Assembly (NCBI RefSeq): GCF_013141865.1
Contig: NZ_RCST01000001.1
Location: 1,922,001-1,986,000 of the forward strand
Source: Methylomonas sp. ZR1
GTDB taxonomy: Bacteria > Pseudomonadota > Gammaproteobacteria > Methylococcales > Methylomonadaceae
Length of the DNA: 64,000 bases
Direction of reading: 5' to 3'
In this document: piece by piece, positions 6,626 to 15,070 of the stretch
Position numbering within the stretch: position 1 is the first letter of the stretch
Layout of the letters: every line of letters starts with the position of its first letter
The notes under the pieces: model-generated
What the model was told of the DNA's origin: nothing
The model's input: only the letters and a program-made list of their open reading frames with translations
The model's database searches: none
Translations under genes and position numbers: made by a program

Positions 6626-9382
6626 TTAGAACTTGGCTCTAAAGTGCACCCCGTAGTAACGCGCATCGCCGAATGAAGCACTCGCCGCGCCGGTACCGGA
6701 AAAGTTACTGGCATTGGTAAAGTAGATCGTGTCGAAAATGTTTCTACCCACCAAGTCCAGGTTGTACTTGCCATTTTTAGTACCCAATCCAATCCCGCCA
6801 TCGGTGACGTGATAGGCGTCCTGCTTGCCATAGCGCGACAAACTGGCGTTATAGTTAGCTGCGGATTTAAAGCTGTCGATCAAATACGCATGCCATTGCA
6901 AACCGTAGTCGTTACCGTAACCAAAGGTTAAAGGCGCCCGGTAATCTATCCCGTAGTTAGCAGTAAACGCCGGCGCGTTCGGGATGGTTTTGCCGGTTTG
7001 ATCGCAATATCCGGTGTTATTCGCTTCTGGTGGGCAAGGCGCGTTGGCAAAGTCGGTGTAAATGGCTTTGTTATACGAGCCGTTCAGGAACACATTCAAA
7101 CCTTGGGTAATATCCCAATTGGTTTCCAATTCGATACCGCGTAATTGAATACCGCCGATATTGCCCAGTTGCGTCAAGAATTGACCGGCCCGCAATGGGT
7201 CAGCCGCCACCAGCTGCGATTGATAACTTTGAATATCGGTTTGGTACAAGTTGACGTTGAATACCAGCTTGCGATCCAGCAAAGTGCTCTTGAAACCAAA
7301 TTCGTAGTCCATCACGTCTTCCGGTTTGACGTTTTCCGTAGCCCCAGTGTTAAAGTTGAACTGCGCCGCCCCGGATTTTTGACCGCCGGCCACTGAACCG
7401 TAGACCATCAAATCTTTATTCACTTTGTAACTGGGGTTAATCAACCAGTTTTGCGAATTCTGATCGAAACCTTGCCGCGGAGCATCCCATTCCGGACCCA
7501 GACGGTTACTGCGAATAGCCTTGGCCGCAGCAATCTGCGCGGCATTGGCACCCACGGAGGCACCCAAAGCATCTAAATCCACACCGCCCAAATTCCGGCT
7601 ATAACCGGTGTTTTCCCGACGTTCAAAGGTATTGCGCAAGCCTAAGGTCAAGGTCGCATCATCGGTGACATGCCAGTTGATCTGACCGTAGCCGGCATAG
7701 CTATCGGTGGCAGGCACCACGTTTTGCGTCAACATGGTATCGCGCATGGACGCCGCCAATAATTGCCGGGACGCCGGGCTGGCATTCAACAGCGCGTACT
7801 GGCTATTGCTGGCATGGAACGCGCCGGCATCCACCCCAAAAAGGCGTTGATTAAAGGTATTGGCGATAGCACGCATCGCAAACACCCCGAACTGGTAATC
7901 GATGGGTCCAGGGTCTTTAGACGCCAATCTGAGCTCCTGCGACCATTGCTCATTTTTAACAGTCCAACCGGAAATCCGTTCAACGTCTGCGGTACTTGAC
8001 TCGCCATCATGATTAGGTTCAAACAACGCATCCCGATAAGCGGAAATCGAGGTCAACCGATGTCCTGCCACATCCCAGTTGATTTCCGCCGACACCCCGG
8101 AACCATCGCCGCGCGATTGGCGCCTTTCGTTGTTCGCCATCGCTCTGGGATCACCAATCACGGTCACCGGTTGGCCATTGGTTCGCAGTGTATTGAACCA
8201 ATCCCTGGCCAACCGCGAACTGAAGGTCGTGGTTCGCAGGGTGCCATCGTCAAAGCGCGTAGGATCGGCGATGAGGGGTTGCACGCTCATGGTTTGAGTC
8301 GAGGCAGTTTTATCGACAATCACCCGCGCGCTCAAATCTTCGCTCGGCGTAAACAGAAACTGTAAACGCCCACCCAACGCATTGGTTTCGCCTAAATCCC
8401 CCTCACTGCGATGCACATCCAAATTTTTCACAAAGCCGTCGCGCTTATCGATAAACCCGGAAGCGCGATACGCCAACAAACCCGGCAAGATGGTACCGGT
8501 AGCGCCGAATTTGCCTTGCAGGGTATCCCTATCCCCCGCGAAGCCATCCACGTAATAACTGTTCTTGAATGAAGGCGCTTTAGTGGTAATGTTCAGCAAA
8601 CCCAGGTTGCTGTTTTTACCTTGCAGCGTACCTTGCGGACCACGCAACACTTCCACTTGATCCAAATCGGCAAAGTTGGCCCACGCCGCCCCTGCCCATG
8701 CCCGCCAGACGTTATCCACCATCACGCCAACACTGGGCTCCATGGATTCGTTACCGCTGTTTTTGCCCAAACCCCGCAAAGCAATACTGGTTTGCCGGGC
8801 GTTGGCCGAGGTCACACCCAAGTTAGGCGCACGCCGGGAAAAATCTTGTACCGACACCACGTTATCCCTCTCCAGCGTTTCCCGATTGATTACCGCCACC
8901 GGAATCGGTACCTCCTGCAACTTCTCTTCCTTACGCCGAGACGTTACGACCACTTCCGACAGGTTTTGCGGCTCGTCGGCCTTTTCTTCCGGCTCCGGCT
9001 CAGCGGCGGCTACGACATTGTCCGGCTCCTGGCTGGCTTGCGCAGCCGGATCGTTAACAGCAGGCGCCGGCGCGGCCGCCACGCCTCTTTTAAGTAAATC
9101 CTGCTCACGCCGTTTTGAGGCTTCCAATTCCCGGCTCAAGCGTTCAACCTGTGCTTGTAAATCGTTCACTTTGGTATCGGCAACCGCTTTATTACCGGTC
9201 TTTTTCGCGCTTTTTTTAACCGGCGCCGTTTGGGCGGTCGCATCGCTAGCAATCAGCATTGAACCACCCGCAATAGCCATTGCCACACATACCGACAAAC
9301 CGCGCCGATTGCTAATGTGCAGCGGCACTTTCACCGATTCAATGTTGTCTGCCGACAGACTCCCAATTAAATTTTCCTTCAC
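6626..9382 (-). CDS. TonB-dependent outer membrane receptor (first of a related pair)
   Basis: A 918-residue outer membrane receptor. I use a GTG start at 9382 because AGGTGAGA lies just upstream (9385-9392); the longer in-frame ATG at 9430 has no such site. Residues about 25-52 form a late signal peptide (RRGLSVCVAMAIAGGSML), ahead of a short coiled coil (VNDLQAQVERLSRELEASK) and a low-complexity Ala/Pro/Glu linker. The plug follows (LSEVVVTSRRKEEKLQEVPI; VEVLRGPQGTLQGKN), then a 22-strand-type barrel that ends in F (YYGVHFRAKF). The extended leader plus coiled coil recurs in the next receptor, so the two are paralogues. A near-perfect sigma-54 promoter sits 86 bases upstream. The ligand is unknown. 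Confidence 0.9.
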   Translation of the reverse strand: MKENLIGSLSADNIESVKVPLHISNRRGLSVCVAMAIAGGSMLIASDATAQTAPVKKSAKKTGNKAVADTKVNDLQAQVERLSRELEASKRREQDLLKRGVAAAPAPAVNDPAAQASQEPDNVVAAAEPEPEEKADEPQNLSEVVVTSRRKEEKLQEVPIPVAVINRETLERDNVVSVQDFSRRAPNLGVTSANARQTSIALRGLGKNSGNESMEPSVGVMVDNVWRAWAGAAWANFADLDQVEVLRGPQGTLQGKNSNLGLLNITTKAPSFKNSYYVDGFAGDRDTLQGKFGATGTILPGLLAYRASGFIDKRDGFVKNLDVHRSEGDLGETNALGGRLQFLFTPSEDLSARVIVDKTASTQTMSVQPLIADPTRFDDGTLRTTTFSSRLARDWFNTLRTNGQPVTVIGDPRAMANNERRQSRGDGSGVSAEINWDVAGHRLTSISAYRDALFEPNHDGESSTADVERISGWTVKNEQWSQELRLASKDPGPIDYQFGVFAMRAIANTFNQRLFGVDAGAFHASNSQYALLNASPASRQLLAASMRDTMLTQNVVPATDSYAGYGQINWHVTDDATLTLGLRNTFERRENTGYSRNLGGVDLDALGASVGANAAQIAAAKAIRSNRLGPEWDAPRQGFDQNSQNWLINPSYKVNKDLMVYGSVAGGQKSGAAQFNFNTGATENVKPEDVMDYEFGFKSTLLDRKLVFNVNLYQTDIQSYQSQLVAADPLRAGQFLTQLGNIGGIQLRGIELETNWDITQGLNVFLNGSYNKAIYTDFANAPCPPEANNTGYCDQTGKTIPNAPAFTANYGIDYRAPLTFGYGNDYGLQWHAYLIDSFKSAANYNASLSRYGKQDAYHVTDGGIGLGTKNGKYNLDLVGRNIFDTIYFTNASNFSGTGAASASFGDARYYGVHFRAKF

Positions 9383-9467
9383 GATCTCACCTATGCGAAT
9401 GTTACAAAAACCAATTCGAGCCAACGCCACGACGACGCCCGCGATTCGAACTTTCTGTAACGCTCAA

Positions 9468-9483
9468 CGCAACGACCGTGCCA
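9468..9483 (-). promoter_or_regulatory. Sigma-54 promoter of TonB receptor/SMP-30 operon
   Basis: The minus strand reads TGGCACGGTCGTTGCG. TGGCACG and TTGC are exact and only the last base departs from consensus, making this the best -24/-12 match in the window. It lies 86 bases upstream of the GTG start. Confidence 0.85.
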
Positions 9484-9607
9484 CAGGATGATAAACATCC
9501 GCCTAGCCATCCATTAATTAGATTTAAACAATTGAATTTAATAACTAACTTTAAGACCCAATTTATCTATCTTGCTAACATCATGAGAACGCCGCCAGCT
9601 GAAAAAC

Positions 9608-9655
9608 TGTTGAAAGGTCATCAGCCTTTGCTGACTAACTGCCCGCCAATCAACA
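9608..9655. promoter_or_regulatory. Degenerate paired activator sites, 32 bp apart
   Basis: TGTTGAAAGGTCATCA (9608-9623) and TGCCCGCCAATCAACA (9640-9655) keep the outer half-sites (TGTTG and CAACA) and the exact 32-bp phasing of the better pairs elsewhere, but the inner half-sites are poor. They lie about 125 bp upstream of the promoter at 9468-9483. Confidence 0.4.
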
Positions 9656-9712
9656 GTTTCATTTCCAGGTTACGAACTGGTGTCAAGCGTGTTTTTTGGT
9701 CAACCTACCATC

Positions 9713-12700
9713 TTAAATTTTCCCGCTTAGCTGAATACCGAACCAACGCGGATAAGGATCCGGCGCATAGGAATTCCAGCCAATTTCGTGATTTCTATCG
9801 TTGAAGATGTTTTTACCGATCAGGCTCAAGTCCCAGTGCTTGTCGCGGGTACCGATACCGATCGCCGCGTCCGTTCTGGCTCTATCCTCTACCCAACCGT
9901 AGGCCGATAAGGTATCGCTATTATTGAACTCGGTTTGGTAGTTGGTATTAAAGCTGGTGTGCGCTATGTATTTGCTCTCGAAAATCGGCTTGGAATATTC
10001 GGCACCGACGTTAAAGTTCCATTTGGAAGCACCGGGTAGATACTGGCCGGTCATATCGACGTAATCCCCGGTCAGATAACCCAGCTCATCGGGTTTAGGT
10101 GCATTTTTGTAATCCAGATATTCGGCAACGTTATAGGCGCCGTTGAAACGGATCGACAAATCGGGAATGGTGTTGATCACGCTGTCCAACTCCACGCCGT
10201 GCACCCGCACCCGACCGACGTTGCCTTGCGTCGTGGCGTAGGCTGTCAGGCCGGAACCACCGGGCGCCAGGTTGACTTCGGTTTGGAATTGGTCCACCAC
10301 CTGAACCGCTTGCTGGTAGTTCTTAATATCCATGACAAACGCATCGACATTAAGCACCACCGACTTATCCAGCCAAAAGGATTTAAAACCGAGCTCTAGG
10401 GCATGAGTTTCTTCCGGTTTGACGGTGAACGGCAGACCGTTGACCGGCGCAATCGATCCCGATTTCTCGCCGTATTGCCAGGACAAATACGTCGTCAGGT
10501 CTTCATTGATTTTGTAGCTGGGCGTCAATTGCGCGGTATACAGTACATCCCGGTAGTTATCCTCGACGGTTTGATTCAAACGGCCGATTTGCGAGGCACG
10601 CAAGGTTTTGGCATTGGCGACCATGGTTTTTTGCGCGGCGGTCAACGCCGAATAGCTGGAGCCGCCAAAGTATCGAGCCGCCAAGGAGTCGGCCAGCGCG
10701 GTTTGCTCGGCGCTGTTCACCACAGTATCGCCGGCTACCACGCCGGTTTGCGCAGCGTTGAGTTTTCCGTAATTGCTTGTCGATCCGTAGAAGGTGTTGG
10801 TCACTGTTTTATTGGACCCATCGGGATTTTTGTCGATCACCCCGTCGCCATCCTGATCGACGGTAAACGACTGCGCCGTATCGGAATTAAAACCGCCGGT
10901 GGCCACATCACGCACCGCCACTGGATTAAAGGCGCCACCAACGCCATTTCTGGCAATGTTCTTAAAGTTGCGCGACGTACGGTCTTCATGCGTGGCGCGT
11001 ACCCCGGCGGTAAGGGTGAAATTGTCGGTAAAGTGCAAATCCGATTCGCCGTATATGGCACCGGATTGGGTACGAATCTCGGTAGACTCGAAGGTGCGCG
11101 CATCCTGCAACAGGTCTTTCAGGATAGCCTCGCCGGCGCCGCGATTGGTGCCGGCGTTTCTATATAAAGCATTGTACTGGCCGTTGGTGGCAAACCAGGC
11201 CCCGGCGTCGGCGCCCCAGCCGGCTTTCGAGTCCACATTATCCTTGGTCCACAAACCGATCACGCCGGCCTTGTAATCCAAAAAGCCGCCCGGTTTGTTG
11301 ACGATTTTAAATTCCTGCGTCCATTGATTGTATTTAACCCCGCCGCCGCCATCGACGCTGATGTCAAACGGCGTACCTTCGTCGTTGTGCGCATCAAAGC
11401 GATATTCGCGCACCCCGGTTCTGGAGCTCAACACATGATTGCCGACTTCCCAGTCGATTAACGCCGCTGCGCCCTGGTTATTGACGGTTTGGCCTTTGTT
11501 TTGATCGAACCAGACGGTGCCGCGTTGTTCGCCGCCGATATAATCGTTATAGGTAAACCCTCTGTTGGCAAAGTACTGGCCGGCCGCCGCTCTTGAACCG
11601 ACGGCGCTGATCGCCCCCGGACTGGTGGTATCGGTCAGCGCAAATTGGTTGCTATGACTGAAATAGCCATTGAGTTTGGAGTAGGCGGATGTGCCGTTTC
11701 TATCCGTGAGACTACCGTCGGCAAACCGAAAAGGCTGATCATGATAGAAGGTCAAACCGTTTTGTACCTGTGGTTGCTTCGGCTCGAAGTCGGCGATAAA
11801 GCGTGCCGTTAAGTTTGAGGTTGGGGTAAACAGCAACTGCGCGCGCCCGCTCAGGCGATCGCGGTTATATAGTGTGTAGTTTCTGTCGTATTCGTTTTCA
11901 TAAAAACCCCGCGCCTTATCGACGATGAATGATCCACGCCAGGCCAGAAAATTATCGATCACCGTCCCGCCCAAAGCACCTTGCAATATCAAGGACTCCC
12001 GTTGCCCATAAGCGGCGGACAATTCCGCTGTCGGCGCGAATGTCGGCAATTTGGAGGTGACGTTCACTTTACCCGAGCTTGCGGCCAAGCCGCCCTCGGT
12101 ACCGCGCGGCCCGCGCGTGACTTCCACCGCTTCCACGTCGTAAAAACTGAAGTTAGCCAACTGCGTCAAGGCATACGGTACACCGTCCACCGTCACGCCG
12201 ACGCTGGGATCCTGGGTTTCCGTAAAACTTCTTTTCCCCAAACCGCGCACCGATAGCGAGGCGCCGCGGGTATTGTTTTGATTGAATTGCACGTTGGACG
12301 CGCGGCGGGTGATGTCGCCCAAGTCCCTGGACAGTTCCCGATTAAGTTCGGTGCCGGATACTACCGATACCGATTGCGCGACTTCGTGTAATTTCGCCAA
12401 TTTGGGTTTGGCCTTTACTACCACTTCGCCCAAATCCGCTTTTTGATCGTCATCGTTCTGGGCTAACTCGGTTGCCTGCGCTTCGTTCGGCGCGGCAACT
12501 GTTTCCGCGATTGGTGCACCGGCATTAGTAGTTCCGGCAGCTGCGGTGCCCGCTGCGCCTTTCTTGATAAACTCCAATTCTCGTTGTTTGGCGGCGGCAA
12601 GCTGCTGACGCAAAGCTTGATTTTCCGCTTCCAAATCGCTGACCGCTTTGCTGTTGACGGTTTTGGTTTTGCTGTTTTTTTTCGGTGCGGCTTCCACATC

Positions 12701-12838
12701 GACTGCAGACGCCATGGACACACCGGCGATAGCCATTGCGACGCAGGTCGATAATCTACGTCGCGCACTGATTGCTTGAGGAACCCCATCCTGTCGAGTA
12801 GCGCTTATTGAAAAAGCACTTGTTAATTTATCGCTCAC
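9713..12838 (-). CDS. TonB-dependent outer membrane receptor (second of a related pair)
   Basis: A 1041-residue receptor, long for the family. The GTG at 12838 is taken as start because AGGTGAC lies a few bases upstream; an in-frame ATG at 12940 falls inside the sigma-54 promoter and cannot be used from it. The leader resembles the other receptor: a late signal peptide (RRRLSTCVAMAIAGVSMASA), a Lys-rich stretch, the coiled coil DLEAENQALRQQLAAAKQRELEF and an Ala/Thr linker. The plug shows LGEVVVKAKPKLAKLHEVAQ and VEAVEVTRGPRGTEGG. The barrel contains an acidic segment with a calcium-loop look (DQDGDGVIDKNPDGS). The C-terminus ends WFGIQLSGKI. It is divergent from the arylsulfotransferase-like gene across a sigma-54-rich intergenic region. 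The ligand is unknown. Confidence 0.9.
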   Translation of the reverse strand: MSDKLTSAFSISATRQDGVPQAISARRRLSTCVAMAIAGVSMASAVDVEAAPKKNSKTKTVNSKAVSDLEAENQALRQQLAAAKQRELEFIKKGAAGTAAAGTTNAGAPIAETVAAPNEAQATELAQNDDDQKADLGEVVVKAKPKLAKLHEVAQSVSVVSGTELNRELSRDLGDITRRASNVQFNQNNTRGASLSVRGLGKRSFTETQDPSVGVTVDGVPYALTQLANFSFYDVEAVEVTRGPRGTEGGLAASSGKVNVTSKLPTFAPTAELSAAYGQRESLILQGALGGTVIDNFLAWRGSFIVDKARGFYENEYDRNYTLYNRDRLSGRAQLLFTPTSNLTARFIADFEPKQPQVQNGLTFYHDQPFRFADGSLTDRNGTSAYSKLNGYFSHSNQFALTDTTSPGAISAVGSRAAAGQYFANRGFTYNDYIGGEQRGTVWFDQNKGQTVNNQGAAALIDWEVGNHVLSSRTGVREYRFDAHNDEGTPFDISVDGGGGVKYNQWTQEFKIVNKPGGFLDYKAGVIGLWTKDNVDSKAGWGADAGAWFATNGQYNALYRNAGTNRGAGEAILKDLLQDARTFESTEIRTQSGAIYGESDLHFTDNFTLTAGVRATHEDRTSRNFKNIARNGVGGAFNPVAVRDVATGGFNSDTAQSFTVDQDGDGVIDKNPDGSNKTVTNTFYGSTSNYGKLNAAQTGVVAGDTVVNSAEQTALADSLAARYFGGSSYSALTAAQKTMVANAKTLRASQIGRLNQTVEDNYRDVLYTAQLTPSYKINEDLTTYLSWQYGEKSGSIAPVNGLPFTVKPEETHALELGFKSFWLDKSVVLNVDAFVMDIKNYQQAVQVVDQFQTEVNLAPGGSGLTAYATTQGNVGRVRVHGVELDSVINTIPDLSIRFNGAYNVAEYLDYKNAPKPDELGYLTGDYVDMTGQYLPGASKWNFNVGAEYSKPIFESKYIAHTSFNTNYQTEFNNSDTLSAYGWVEDRARTDAAIGIGTRDKHWDLSLIGKNIFNDRNHEIGWNSYAPDPYPRWFGIQLSGKI

Positions 12839-12928
12839 TGTGTCACCTAAACGAATGTTAAAAAAATCGATAAAAACTAACGCTAATACTGTGCCGTCTA
12901 AAACCATATCCGGCTTTAACATCGTTTT

Positions 12929-12944
12929 TGCAATAGGCATGCCA
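12929..12944 (-). promoter_or_regulatory. Sigma-54 promoter of second TonB receptor gene
   Basis: The minus strand reads TGGCATGCCTATTGCA, one mismatch from TGGCACG-N4-TTGCW. It is 91 bases before the GTG start, nearly the same distance as for the paralogous receptor. Confidence 0.8.
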
Positions 12945-13084
12945 GCAATATTAAATGCGCATTGAAGGGAAATAATCCCGGAAAATATATTTATAAAATA
13001 CTGTTTTATATGAACATTTAAATTAATTACTCGTGATCAACCGGAAATATTAACAGCCAATTCACGCGCTGTTTTTATCAAACG

Positions 13085-13214
13085 CTGCTGAAACTCAAAC
13101 AATTACTGCTGGCGACATGAACGGCCTTTGCTGTTAGGCTGAACGAGCATTGCTGATCGACTGAAAGACGTCTGCTGAATTGGAAATACTTTTTGCTGAT
13201 GGCCTGCACTTGGC
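13085..13214 (+). repeat. Phased array of six TGCTG repeats, 21-22 bp period
   Basis: TGCTG begins at 13086, 13107, 13129, 13151, 13173 and 13194, so the steps are 21, 22, 22, 22 and 21 bp, two helical turns each. A weak unit consensus is TGCTGAtngncTGAA. The last two units overlap a 32-bp-spaced site pair (13173-13188 and 13205-13220, the second ending CAACA). The array probably binds a regulator for both flanking promoters. Confidence 0.55.
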
Positions 13215-13220
13215 TCAACA
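13173..13220. promoter_or_regulatory. Degenerate paired activator sites, 32 bp apart
   Basis: TGCTGAATTGGAAATA (13173-13188) and TGCACTTGGCTCAACA (13205-13220) keep the outer half-sites TGCTG and CAACA and the exact 32-bp step. They lie about 170 bp upstream of the plus-strand promoter at 13393 and about 230 bp from the minus-strand one. Confidence 0.4.
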
Positions 13221-13392
13221 AGTTTGGCCAAATCCATCGACCCCCTCTGCCGTTTACCCTAAGGCTTACTGGAAAAATACCGCGCGTGAGCACTGGCGTG
13301 CTAATGACAAAGCCTTGAAATACCGGCCCTTGTATAGCTTATGGCTTTTTGCGGTCAGATATTTGGGGAGCAACCCGGATAAAACAACATAT

Positions 13393-13408
13393 TGGCTTGA
13401 TCATTGCT
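13393..13408 (+). promoter_or_regulatory. Sigma-54 promoter of arylsulfotransferase-like gene
   Basis: The sequence TGGCTTGATCATTGCT matches TGGC, the following G and TTGCT of the -24/-12 consensus. It is 47 bases before the ATG, which would give a leader of about 36 nt with the ribosome binding site AAGGAA. Confidence 0.7.
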
Positions 13409-13454
13409 TAACACCAAAAGCAATAGCAAACACCCCTATATAAAGGAATAAAAA

Positions 13455-14894
13455 ATGACACAAATCAGACCCTCCGCAAGCGCGCAGGGAGGCAAAAAGA
13501 ACCGGGCATCGCGCAAAAACCAGGCTTGGCAACAAGCCACGTTGATTGCGTTAGGCACGGCCCTCAGCGTCTCGGCATTATCCGGACCGAGTGTTTTTCC
13601 CACTGGTACCACGCGCTACGATCCCAGCAAAGCCTACAACTCATTTGTTTTGTTCAGCGGTGGCGATAACCTGGCACATTTGATCGACTTAAACCGCAAT
13701 TCCGTTCACGAATGGCCGGATGCCGCCAGCCACAGCACGTTGATTAATCCAGCCGTGAACGGCGGCAAGCTTGGACATGTATTTATCACGCAGGAAACCA
13801 CTGAGGGTAAAGGTACGGATCTAGTGCCTGGCCAAATCAGCAAAAAGATCACCAAAACCATCGCCGAACTGGACTGGGACGGCAAAACCGTCTGGAGCTT
13901 CGGCGACAAAGCGCCTGGCGGTGCCGCGCAACAACATCATGACTGGGCCAGATTACCCAACGGCAATACCGTGGTATTGGCTAACCTCGTGCATCCGGTG
14001 AAAGGCTTTAAGCAGCCGCAAGTGTTGGACGACGTGATTTACGAAGTCAATCCGGCGGGCGAAGTGGTTTGGAAATGGATTGCCTCGGAGCATTTGCAGG
14101 AGTTCGGCTTCACGCCCGCCGAACTTAAATTGGTCCGCAATGCCGAGATTGCCGATTACCTGCATGTCAACAATCTGAAAGTAGTTGGCCCAAATCATTG
14201 GTATGCCGCCGGCGACCAGCGCTTTCATCCGGATAATTTGTTGATCGACGCGCGTAACGCCAATTTCATCATCATCATTGATAGAAAGACCGGCAAAGTG
14301 GTCTGGAACCTGGGGCCGCACTACCCAGCCGCGTCCATTGAAGAACAACAAGCCCGCAAGGTGCCGCGCCCGGTCGATCAAATCAGTGCCCAGCACGATG
14401 CGCATATCATTCCGGAAGGCTTACCCGGCGCCGGGAATTTATTAGTGTTCGACAATCAAGGCATCGCCGGTTATCCGCCCGCTCCCGTGCCGCGTACCGG
14501 TGGTTCGCGCGTATTGGAGATAGATCCGATCAAGAAAGAAATTGTCTGGCAGTACACAGGCGAGAGCTCGGGCGGCCCCAGTTGGTCGTTTCGTAGCACC
14601 CATATCAGCGCTGCCCGCCGCTTGCCTAACGGGAATACTTTTATAGACGAGGGCCAGAGTGGACGCTTATTTCAAGTGACAACCGACGGCGACATAGTCT
14701 GGGAATATATCAATCCGTATTTTCGTACCGGTAAGGATGCTTTGACCGGCCGGGCCACCGCCAACAACTCGGTATATCGCGGCCAACCGGTGCCTTACGA
14801 TTGGGTACCGGCCGGCACACCGCATAGTGAAAATCCGGTCAGTGCGCCTGATTTGAGCAAATTTCGACTACCGATAGCCAGTAACAAACCCTAA
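13455..14894 (+). CDS. Arylsulfotransferase (ASST)-family secreted protein
   Basis: A 479-residue protein with a Lys/Arg-rich start and a hydrophobic export segment at about 26-43. The rest is a beta-propeller-like ASST/Arylsulfotran_2 domain with repeated NGNT and GxxVW motifs: HHDWARLPNGNTVVLANL, YEVNPAGEVVWKWIASEHL, FIIIIDRKTGKVVWNLGPHY, AQHDAHIIPEGLPGAGNLLVFDNQG, SRVLEIDPIKKEIVWQYTG and ARRLPNGNTFIDEGQSGRLF. The AQHDAH segment resembles the His-containing active-site region of the family, where a histidine carries the sulfate during transfer between aryl groups. Whether this one transfers sulfate, acts as a sulfatase, or only binds aromatics cannot be told. It is preceded by a sigma-54 promoter and AAGGAA, and probably shares a transcript with the cupin gene. 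Confidence 0.82.
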   Translation: MTQIRPSASAQGGKKNRASRKNQAWQQATLIALGTALSVSALSGPSVFPTGTTRYDPSKAYNSFVLFSGGDNLAHLIDLNRNSVHEWPDAASHSTLINPAVNGGKLGHVFITQETTEGKGTDLVPGQISKKITKTIAELDWDGKTVWSFGDKAPGGAAQQHHDWARLPNGNTVVLANLVHPVKGFKQPQVLDDVIYEVNPAGEVVWKWIASEHLQEFGFTPAELKLVRNAEIADYLHVNNLKVVGPNHWYAAGDQRFHPDNLLIDARNANFIIIIDRKTGKVVWNLGPHYPAASIEEQQARKVPRPVDQISAQHDAHIIPEGLPGAGNLLVFDNQGIAGYPPAPVPRTGGSRVLEIDPIKKEIVWQYTGESSGGPSWSFRSTHISAARRLPNGNTFIDEGQSGRLFQVTTDGDIVWEYINPYFRTGKDALTGRATANNSVYRGQPVPYDWVPAGTPHSENPVSAPDLSKFRLPIASNKP

Positions 14895-14938
14895 AACAAC
14901 TTGGTAAAAACCCAGGTACGCGGTATGCAATTTTAAAA

Positions 14939-15041
14939 CCATGGGTTTCGGGGTATCCGGTCGTGATGTTTGGTAGACGGGTTACTACCATTAAGTTTAA
15001 CGGAACGGACACTCCACAACCGGATACCCCGAAACCCATGG
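14939..15041. repeat. 103-bp element with perfect 23-bp terminal inverted repeats
   Basis: The segment 14939-14961 is the exact reverse complement of 15019-15041 (23 bases each), separated by 57 bases that hold a smaller GGTAG/CTACC hairpin. It lies in the spacer between the arylsulfotransferase-like and cupin genes. It could be a MITE-like insertion, or a strong hairpin that tunes expression of the cupin gene. No target-site duplication is evident and there is no T tract. Confidence 0.6.
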
Positions 15042-15070
15042 CACGAACACCCTATAATTTGGAGACTAAG

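Larger units (their letters stand above)
9383..9712. other. Regulatory spacer between two TonB receptor genes
   Basis: No gene is supported. The stretch carries a sigma-54 promoter for the downstream receptor (9468-9483, minus) and, around 9608-9655, partial activator sites including the inverted repeat TCAGC-CTTT-GCTGA (9621-9634). No terminator with a T tract follows the upstream receptor gene (stop at 9713), so some read-through is possible. Confidence 0.6.
12839..13454. other. Divergent control region between TonB receptor and arylsulfotransferase-like gene
   Basis: This 616-base stretch holds two outward-facing sigma-54 promoters (12929-12944 minus and 13393-13408 plus). Between them lie an inverted repeat (AACAGC at 13052-13057, GCTGTT at 13068-13073) and a phased array of TGCTG half-sites (13085-13214). 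The open plus-strand frame at 13180-13443 overlaps the array and promoter and shows no protein signature, so I treat it as non-coding. Confidence 0.65.

Noticed and set aside
8676..9491. 271-codon plus-strand open frame opposite the N-terminal part of the first TonB receptor
   Set aside because: It is an antisense shadow of a GC-rich gene, with low-complexity Ser/Thr/Ala composition and no domain. The receptor frame is clearly the real one.
10403..11167. 254-codon plus-strand open frame inside the second TonB receptor
   Set aside because: Antisense to a well-supported barrel region, with no recognisable protein family.
12839..12940. Upstream ATG extension of the second TonB receptor to 12940
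   Set aside because: That ATG falls inside the predicted sigma-54 promoter, while GTG 12838 has AGGTGAC and a layout shared with the paralogue.
13200..13215. TGGCCTGCACTTGGCT as sigma-54 promoter of the arylsulfotransferase-like gene
   Set aside because: The -12 element is poor and the site is 240 bases from the start; the match at 13393-13408 is better placed.
13180..13443. 87-codon plus-strand open frame before the arylsulfotransferase-like gene
   Set aside because: It lies over the TGCTG array and the sigma-54 promoter, and the peptide shows no signature.
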